Origin: Sphingobium fluviale
GTDB taxonomy: Bacteria > Pseudomonadota > Alphaproteobacteria > Sphingomonadales > Sphingomonadaceae
Reading direction: 5' to 3'
DNA length: 64,000 nt
Assembly (NCBI RefSeq): GCF_004122115.1
Contig: NZ_SBKP01000002.1
Location: 62,001-126,000, forward strand
The position numbers and the translations under genes were made by a program. Every line of letters starts with the position of its first letter. Within the stretch, counting starts at the first letter, position 1. Of the stretch, positions 58,845 to 64,000 are shown piece after piece. The notes under the pieces are model-generated. The model searched no databases. It saw only the letters and a list, made by a program, of their open reading frames with translations, and had not been told where the DNA came from.

Positions 58845-60185
58845 ATGGGCGACACCGGCGTCATCGACCATTTCCTCGAGGTCTTCACCCGCTACATCGA
58901 TGGTGGTTTCGGGCTTCTGCATGGCGAAGTCGCATTCATTGCGACGACGTTGGTGGTCATCGACGTAACCCTTGCCGCGCTGATCTGGTCGTGGGGTGCC
59001 GACGACGACATCATGGCGCGTCTCGTCAAGAAGACCCTGTTCGTGGGCATGTTCGCCTACATCATCGGCAACTGGAACAACCTTGCCCGCATCGTCTTCG
59101 AAAGCTTCGCCGGCCTCGGCCTGAAAGCGAGCGGAACAGGGTTCAGCACCGCAGATCTCCTGCGCCCCGGCAAGGTCGCGCAGACGGGCCTCGATGCCGG
59201 GCGGCCGCTGCTCGATTCCATCTCAGACCTGATGGGCTACTGGTCGTTCTTCGAGAACTTCATCCAGATCGCCTGCATGCTGTTCGCCTGGGCGCTCGTG
59301 CTGCTCGCCTTCTTCGTCCTCGCCATCCAGCTCTTCGTCACCCTGATCGAGTTCAAGCTGACGACGCTGGCCGGGTTCGTGCTCATCCCCTTCGGCCTGT
59401 TCGGCAAAAGCGCCTTCATGGCCGAACGGGTGCTCGGCAACGTCATCTCGTCGGGGATCAAAGTCCTCGTTCTCGCCGTGATCATCGGTATCGGCTCGAC
59501 GCTCTTTTCCGAATTCACCGCCGGCTTCGGCGGGACAACACCCACCATTGATGATGCCATGGCGATCGTCCTTGCGGCGCTATCGCTGCTCGGCCTTGGC
59601 ATCTTCGGGCCGGGCATCGCCAATGGCATCGTATCGGGCGGCCCGCAGCTTGGCGCAGGCGCCGCCATCGGATCAGGCCTTGCCGCTGGCGGCATGGCCG
59701 TCGCCGGGGCCGCCGCCGCGGGTGCTGTCGCATCGGGCGGAGCCGCCCTTGCCGGCGGTGCGGCCGCTGCCGCGCGTGGCGGCGCTACGCTCGCGGGCGG
59801 TGCGTCGACCGCGTACAGCCTCGGTGCAGCCGGACAATCTGGCGTTGGAGGTGTGGCGTCTGGCCTGGGCAATGTCGCCAGTACCGGCGCGCAGGCTGCC
59901 GCTTCGCCCTTCAAACGCGCAGCATCGAAGGCCACCGAAAGCCTGAAATCGAGTTACCAGTCCGGCGCCAATGCTGCTGCCGAGATCGCGGGCGCCACAG
60001 CTGATGCAGAACCGGCGGCTGCCGCTGCTGCAACCACCGTAGCTGCCGAGGGCCAGCCCGACTGGGCCAAGCGCATGAAGCGCAATCAGCAGCTTTCCCA
60101 GGGCGTTCAGGTCGCCGCGCACGCCGTCAAATCGGGCGACAGCCACGGCGGCGGTGCTTCCATCAACCTCTCAGAAAGCGACTGA
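58845..60185 (+). CDS. trbL: conjugal transfer protein TrbL (VirB6-like)
   Basis: A 446-aa inner-membrane channel protein. About six helices occupy residues ~20-270 (EVAFIATTLVVIDVTLAALIWSW, FIQIACMLFAWALVLLAFFVLAIQLF, LAGFVLIPFGLFG, LVLAVIIGIGSTLF, AIVLAALSLLGLGIFG), followed by a long Ala/Gly-rich tail (residues ~275-420) and a charged end. This matches P-type TrbL. It forms part of the inner-membrane pore. It is followed by trbF 3 bases later. Confidence 0.93.
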   Translation: MGDTGVIDHFLEVFTRYIDGGFGLLHGEVAFIATTLVVIDVTLAALIWSWGADDDIMARLVKKTLFVGMFAYIIGNWNNLARIVFESFAGLGLKASGTGFSTADLLRPGKVAQTGLDAGRPLLDSISDLMGYWSFFENFIQIACMLFAWALVLLAFFVLAIQLFVTLIEFKLTTLAGFVLIPFGLFGKSAFMAERVLGNVISSGIKVLVLAVIIGIGSTLFSEFTAGFGGTTPTIDDAMAIVLAALSLLGLGIFGPGIANGIVSGGPQLGAGAAIGSGLAAGGMAVAGAAAAGAVASGGAALAGGAAAAARGGATLAGGASTAYSLGAAGQSGVGGVASGLGNVASTGAQAAASPFKRAASKATESLKSSYQSGANAAAEIAGATADAEPAAAAAATTVAAEGQPDWAKRMKRNQQLSQGVQVAAHAVKSGDSHGGGASINLSESD

Positions 60186-60188
60186 ACC

Positions 60189-60878
60189 ATGAGCATCTTC
60201 AAGAGACCATCGACCCACTACGGCAAATCGCCCGTGCCCGAGACGCCCTACCAGCGCGCAGCGCAGATCTGGGACGACCGCATTGGTTCAGCCCGCATCC
60301 AGGCCCGCAATTGGCGGCTCATGGCTTTCGGCTCCCTGACCTTGTCGGCAGGCCTGTCCGCCGCGCTCGTCTGGCAGACAGCCAGTGGTTCGATCGTTCC
60401 CTGGGTAGTGCAGGTCGATCATCTGGGGCAGGCCCAAGCCGTCGCCCCCGCGACTGCCGACTATCAGCCAACCGATCCACAGATTGCGTTCTATCTCGCG
60501 CGCTTCATCGAGCAGGTCCGCAGCATCCCGGCAGACCCCATCATCGTGCGTCAGAACTGGCTGCGCGCCTATGATTTTACGACGCAGGCCGGGGCTCTGG
60601 CGCTGGGGGACTATGCCCGTGCCAACGATCCCTTCGCCAAAGTCGGCAAGACGCAGGTCGCGATCGACGTTTCCAGCGTCATCCGGGCCTCGCCCAGCTC
60701 GTTCCGCGTCGCCTGGGTCCAGCGAACCTATCAGGACGGCGCGCTCGCGGCGACCGAGCGCTGGACCGCCATTCTGACCATCGCCGTGCAGCCGCCCCGC
60801 GATCCCGAGAAACTCCGGGCCAATCCGCTCGGCATCTACGTCAACGCCATCAATTGGTCGAAGGAGCTTGGACAATGA
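60189..60878 (+). CDS. trbF: conjugal transfer protein TrbF (VirB8-like)
   Basis: A 229-aa bitopic inner-membrane protein. A cytoplasmic N-terminus (TPYQRAAQIWDDRIGSARIQARNWRLMAF) and one helix (SLTLSAGLSAALVWQTAS) precede a periplasmic VirB8-like domain (AFYLARFIEQVRSIPADP, WVQRTYQDGALAATERWTAI). It links channel components in the inner membrane. Its stop overlaps trbG by 4 bases. Confidence 0.94.
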   Translation: MSIFKRPSTHYGKSPVPETPYQRAAQIWDDRIGSARIQARNWRLMAFGSLTLSAGLSAALVWQTASGSIVPWVVQVDHLGQAQAVAPATADYQPTDPQIAFYLARFIEQVRSIPADPIIVRQNWLRAYDFTTQAGALALGDYARANDPFAKVGKTQVAIDVSSVIRASPSSFRVAWVQRTYQDGALAATERWTAILTIAVQPPRDPEKLRANPLGIYVNAINWSKELGQ

Positions 60879-61933
60879 CATCCACCTTGCGCCGAGCCGC
60901 GAGCCCGAGGTTCCCGGCTATCCTGTTCGCAGCCATCCCCGCCGTGCGCAGATGTGCGCTGCCTCTGCTGCTGGCCACGTCCACGCTGGGCGGCTGCGCC
61001 ACGGTGCAGAAGCCACCAGCCATCAATTTCGACGATGCGCCCGCAGCCATGCAAACGGTTGAACCACCGGCGCCCGTCAGCGTAGTCGAAATTCCGCAGG
61101 TGCTACCGCTACCGGGACAGCTGAAACCGGTTGGCAAGGACGGACCGTCAACGCCCGACCTGCCTGATCCAGCATCCCGTGTGAACGCCGCCAATGCCGC
61201 CGCGCGCATGCAGCCGGTGAGGAACGGCTTCATCAATGCCATTCAGGTTTATCCGTTCGTCGATGGAGCGCTCTATCAGGTCTACACCGCACCGGGGCAG
61301 ATCACCGACATAAGCCTGCAACCGGGCGAACAGCTCGTGGGTGCCGGCCCCGTTGCTGCTGGCGACACCGTTCGCTGGATCATCGGCGACACCGAAAGCG
61401 GTGTCGGCGCATCGCGGCAGGTCCACATCCTCGTCAAGCCGACGCGCGCATTGTTGATGACGAACCTCGTCATCAACACCAACTTGCGCACCTACCACAT
61501 CGAGCTGCGCTCCACTGAGAAGACCTATATGGCATCGGTCTCGTGGCAGTATCCGCAAGACCAGCTCATCGCGCTTCGTCGCCAGAATGCCGAGGCCAGA
61601 GCCGCGGAGCCCGTCGCATCGGGCATCGATCTCACCCGCGTCAATTTCCGTTACGCGATTGCGGGTGATCGTGCGCCGTGGAAGCCACTGCGGGCATTTG
61701 ATGACGGTCGCCAGGTCTTCATCGAATTCCCGCGCGGTGTAGCCCAGGGCGAGATGCCGCCAATCTTCGTAGTCGGCCCCGAAGGCAGTACGGCCGAACT
61801 GGTGAACTATCGGGTCCGGGCCAGCTACATGATCGTCGATCGCCTGTTTGCCGCTGCGGAACTGCGCTTCGGGTCCGGCAAGCGTCAGCAGCGGGTGCGG
61901 ATTTCGCGCACCGACGGGAGGCCGGCATCGTGA
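60875..61933 (+). CDS. trbG: conjugal transfer protein TrbG (VirB9-like)
   Basis: A 352-aa periplasmic/outer-membrane protein. The N-terminus carries a hydrophobic stretch ending in LGGCA, a likely lipobox. The VirB9 domain follows: VDGALYQVYTAPGQITDISLQPGEQL, VGASRQVHILVKPT, TYHIELRSTEKTYMASVSWQYP and the C-terminal ELRFGSGKRQQRVRI. With TrbI it builds the outer-membrane core. ATG 60875 overlaps trbF; its own stop overlaps the GTG of trbI. Confidence 0.93.
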   Translation: MTSTLRRAASPRFPAILFAAIPAVRRCALPLLLATSTLGGCATVQKPPAINFDDAPAAMQTVEPPAPVSVVEIPQVLPLPGQLKPVGKDGPSTPDLPDPASRVNAANAAARMQPVRNGFINAIQVYPFVDGALYQVYTAPGQITDISLQPGEQLVGAGPVAAGDTVRWIIGDTESGVGASRQVHILVKPTRALLMTNLVINTNLRTYHIELRSTEKTYMASVSWQYPQDQLIALRRQNAEARAAEPVASGIDLTRVNFRYAIAGDRAPWKPLRAFDDGRQVFIEFPRGVAQGEMPPIFVVGPEGSTAELVNYRVRASYMIVDRLFAAAELRFGSGKRQQRVRISRTDGRPAS

Positions 61934-63198
61934 GCGAGCGACAGGAACCCGGAAGAGAGGAAAATGCGGTGCCGCAAGGGGCTGCCCCGGCGGAAGCGGA
62001 CGACGGCGATGGAGCGCTGCCGCTCGTCGGTGAGCCGGTCGCCCGCATGCGCCTGCGGCCAGAGCCGCCCCGCGTAACCCGACTGTCGCGCAAGGTCCTG
62101 GCCGGGGTCGGCATCATGACCGGCCTGGGTATTGGCGGCGCGCTGATCTACGCACTCCAGGCCCAGCATGGCGGCAAGGCGACCGAAGAACTCTATACGA
62201 CGGATGGGCGCAGTACGCCCGATGGCTTGGCCAGCCTTCCCAAGGACTACCGCGCTGTCCCGCGTCTTGGTCCGCCGCTGCCGGGTGACCTTGGACGCCC
62301 GATCCTCAATGCCCAAAACGTCGGCCAGACCGGTCCAGTGCCGGGTATGGCGCAGCCTGTTACCGCGCCAGTTGGCCCCGATCCGGAAGTTCAGCGCCGC
62401 CTTCAGGAATTGGAGGCCGCGCGGACGGCTCGCCTGTTTTCTGCTTCCCAGGCTGCTACTGGCAATGGGTCGTCTTCATCTCCGCCGGTAACAGCGCCTG
62501 GTGTGACGGATCTGGCTGGGCTGGGTCTCGCGCCGCAGCCGGCCACACCCACGGGGCAGGACCGGCAACTGACTTTCCTTGGGCAAACGCCTGACAAACG
62601 CACGGTTGCGCCAGACCGGATCGCAGCGCCAGCCTCCGCGAACGTCCTTCAGGCCGGCGCGGTTATTCCTGCCGCGCTGATTACAGGCATCCGCTCCGAT
62701 GTGCCAGGCCAGATCACGGCGCAGGTTACGCAGAACGTCTATGACAGCCCCACCGGTCGCATCCTCTTGGTGCCCCAGGGAGCCCGGATCATCGGCCAGT
62801 ATGACAGCGGCGTCGGCTTCGGCCAGCGCAGGGTCTTGCTGGTCTGGAATCGCCTCATCATGCCTGATGGCCGCTCCATTGTCCTTGAACGACAACCCGG
62901 CGCCAATGCCGAAGGCTATGCGGGCCTCGAAGATGGCGTCGATTTCCACTGGGGCGAGATGTTCAAGGCTGCGGCGCTCTCGACGCTGCTTTCGGTGGGC
63001 GCCGAGGCAGGAACCAGCCAGAATGAGAACAGCCTGGTGCAGGCACTGCGTTCAGGCGCCTCGAACAGCATCAACCAGACCGGTCAGCAAATCGTGAGCC
63101 GCCAGTTGGGCATCGCGCCAACACTGACCATCAGGCCGGGATTTCCAGTGCGGGTCATGGTCACGCACGACCTGGTTCTCGAACCTTACGGAGGCTGA
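61930..63198 (+). CDS. trbI: conjugal transfer protein TrbI (VirB10-like)
   Basis: A 422-aa energy-sensing core component that spans both membranes. After a cytoplasmic start (with GTG) comes one helix (VLAGVGIMTGLGIGGALIYAL), a Pro/Ala-rich periplasmic linker, and the VirB10 C-terminal domain: AGAVIPAALITGIRSDVPGQ, VTQNVYDSPTGRILLVPQGARIIGQYDSGV, QRRVLLVWNRLIMPDGRS and the final PGFPVRVMVTHDLVLEPYG. It overlaps trbG by 4 bases. The DUF2274 gene begins 1 base after its stop. Confidence 0.95.
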   Translation: MSERQEPGREENAVPQGAAPAEADDGDGALPLVGEPVARMRLRPEPPRVTRLSRKVLAGVGIMTGLGIGGALIYALQAQHGGKATEELYTTDGRSTPDGLASLPKDYRAVPRLGPPLPGDLGRPILNAQNVGQTGPVPGMAQPVTAPVGPDPEVQRRLQELEAARTARLFSASQAATGNGSSSSPPVTAPGVTDLAGLGLAPQPATPTGQDRQLTFLGQTPDKRTVAPDRIAAPASANVLQAGAVIPAALITGIRSDVPGQITAQVTQNVYDSPTGRILLVPQGARIIGQYDSGVGFGQRRVLLVWNRLIMPDGRSIVLERQPGANAEGYAGLEDGVDFHWGEMFKAAALSTLLSVGAEAGTSQNENSLVQALRSGASNSINQTGQQIVSRQLGIAPTLTIRPGFPVRVMVTHDLVLEPYGG

Positions 63199-63199
63199 C

Positions 63200-63436
63200 A
63201 TGGCCAAGCTGAAACTCGGCCCGATCGCGGACGACAAGCCGGTCAAGATCACACTGGAACTGCCGGCAAATCTGCACCGCGATCTCGTCGCCTACGCTGC
63301 GATCCTCGGCCGTGAGGGCGGCCAGGTAGCGACTGATCCGCTGCGTCTGATCGTCCCCATGCTCGAGCGCTTCGTCGCCTCGGATCGGGGCTTTGCCAAG
63401 GCACGCCGCGATGTGCTTCGCGCCGTCGGAGACTGA
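63200..63436 (+). CDS. DUF2274 family protein
   Basis: A 78-aa protein: MAKLKLGPIADDKPVKITLELPANLHRDLVAYAAILGREGG, a ribbon-helix-helix-like beginning, then VPMLERFVASDRGFAKARRD. The pattern fits DUF2274, always found just after trbI in P-type ICE operons and of unknown function. The resemblance to RHH proteins suggests DNA binding, perhaps feedback on the trb operon. Confidence 0.85.
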   Translation: MAKLKLGPIADDKPVKITLELPANLHRDLVAYAAILGREGGQVATDPLRLIVPMLERFVASDRGFAKARRDVLRAVGD

Positions 63437-63462
63437 CCGGTCGTTGCCTTGCTGACCCCGCG

Positions 63463-64000
63463 TCATGTCTTGGAAGCGAGATCCTTGTCTGGTTCGCTTG
63501 TCGCGTCGGGATCAAGAAAGCTGAAGGCCGACTGCTTGGTTGCATCGGTCATCGACCGCGCAAGTTCCATCAAGCCCAAGAGCGCGGGATTGTCGTTGCT
63601 CGGCGACCAGACGGCGCAGAACGGCAGAATTTCATCTTCGATCGGGCGGAAGACGACCCCTGGAAAATGCGCAGCTGTGGTTGCCTCGCTGGTTACAGTG
63701 AGTCCGCGGCCCAAGGCGACGAGCCGCATGAGATTGTCGCGCCCGACGGCGTGATGGTGGATTTCCGGGTGGCGACCAAGATCGGCAAGCCGCTGCACCA
63801 GATAATCATGGATCTCTTGGCCAGGTGCGGCTTCGCTGACGATGAAAGCTTCGTGGGCGAGACCGCTGAATTGGACTTGAGGCTCGCTAGCGCGCGGATG
63901 ATCCGATGGCAGAACCACGAAGATGCGCTCAGACCAGAGCTGCTGGCTCGCAAATCCGGGCCATTCGTCGGCGCCGGTTATGAAGGCAATATCCAACTGA
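63463..64000 (-). CDS. LysR-type transcriptional regulator, C-terminal part (cut by window end)
   Basis: The frame runs off the window at 64000, so the helix-turn-helix part is missing. The visible ~178 residues are the effector-binding domain of a LysR-type regulator: DIAFITGADEWPGF, SERIFVVLPSDHPRA, EAFIVSEAAPGQEIHDYLVQRLADLG, NLMRLVALGRGLTVTSEATTAA, and a C-terminal ILPFCAVWSPSNDNPALLGLMELA. It faces the trb operon and is common right of DUF2274 in ICEs. The ligand and target genes cannot be told. Confidence 0.85.
   Translation of the reverse strand, partial: QLDIAFITGADEWPGFASQQLWSERIFVVLPSDHPRASEPQVQFSGLAHEAFIVSEAAPGQEIHDYLVQRLADLGRHPEIHHHAVGRDNLMRLVALGRGLTVTSEATTAAHFPGVVFRPIEDEILPFCAVWSPSNDNPALLGLMELARSMTDATKQSAFSFLDPDATSEPDKDLASKT

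Larger units (their letters stand above)
10430..64000. mobile_element. integrative and conjugative element (left part; right end outside window)
   Basis: The stretch carries a tyrosine integrase beside the core gene trmB, a defence region, ICE maintenance genes (DUF932, ParB-like, HU, strawberry-notch helicase, DUF736, DUF2285, AlpA-like, RepA) and a complete conjugation set (TraF, relaxase, TraG, trbB-trbI) with a candidate oriT. The order relaxase-traG-copG-trbBCDEJLFGI resembles Tn4371-type and related alphaproteobacterial ICEs. No core genes interrupt it. The left boundary is set only by the trmB stop and the integrase promoter region. No matching right attachment site can be seen within the window. 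Confidence 0.85.

Overview
The window reads as a chromosome segment of an alphaproteobacterium, most likely a sphingomonad (Sphingobium/Novosphingobium/Sphingopyxis type), carrying a large integrative and conjugative element (ICE). The assignment rests on GC-rich coding DNA, the gene order ftsK - (coaBC-dut-thiF on the other strand) - lnt - metK - trmB, and conjugation genes of the kind common in alphaproteobacterial ICEs. It is a judgement from gene content and order; no database was searched.

Positions 1-10419 are ordinary core chromosome: the end of a DMT-type transporter, ftsK, a minus-strand operon coaBC-dut-thiF/moeB-dsrE-like, a YqaA-like membrane protein, lnt, metK with an inverted repeat in its leader, a DUF1761 membrane protein, and trmB.

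From about 10430 to beyond the window end lies the ICE. Its left end has a tyrosine integrase and a tRNA 3'-end-like fragment. A dense defence region follows (12.2-28.3 kb) with three separate systems: (1) a Thoeris-type operon with a ThsA-like SIR2-SLOG protein between two different TIR proteins; (2) a SIR2-HerA pair with a DEDDh exonuclease as third gene; (3) a five-gene restriction-like cassette with an MmeI-like adenine methyltransferase, a protein of unknown function, a Fic protein, a helicase and a GIY-YIG nuclease. Two independent SIR2 NADase-type systems therefore lie side by side.

The maintenance region (28.4-46.6 kb) holds DUF932, a ParB-like protein, HU, a 1438-aa methyltransferase/strawberry-notch helicase, a Toprim protein, a SLOG protein, DUF736, HTH and DUF2285 proteins, an AlpA-like regulator and RepA. 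Two of these genes, DUF932 and parB, share a leader that can fold into the same two-stem structure abutting the ribosome binding site. The repA 3' end contains iteron-like repeats, and a DUF6499/DUF2285 gene is frameshifted.

The transfer region (46.6-63.4 kb) holds a TraF peptidase, a lytic transglycosylase, a candidate oriT with an RP4-like nic sequence, a relaxase, TraG, a CopG-type protein, a VapBC module and a complete trbBCDEJ(K)LFGI set. The predicted nick is on the minus strand, so repA, the maintenance genes and the defence genes would enter a recipient before the relaxase and trb genes. A LysR-type regulator is cut by the right edge of the window; the right end of the ICE is not visible.
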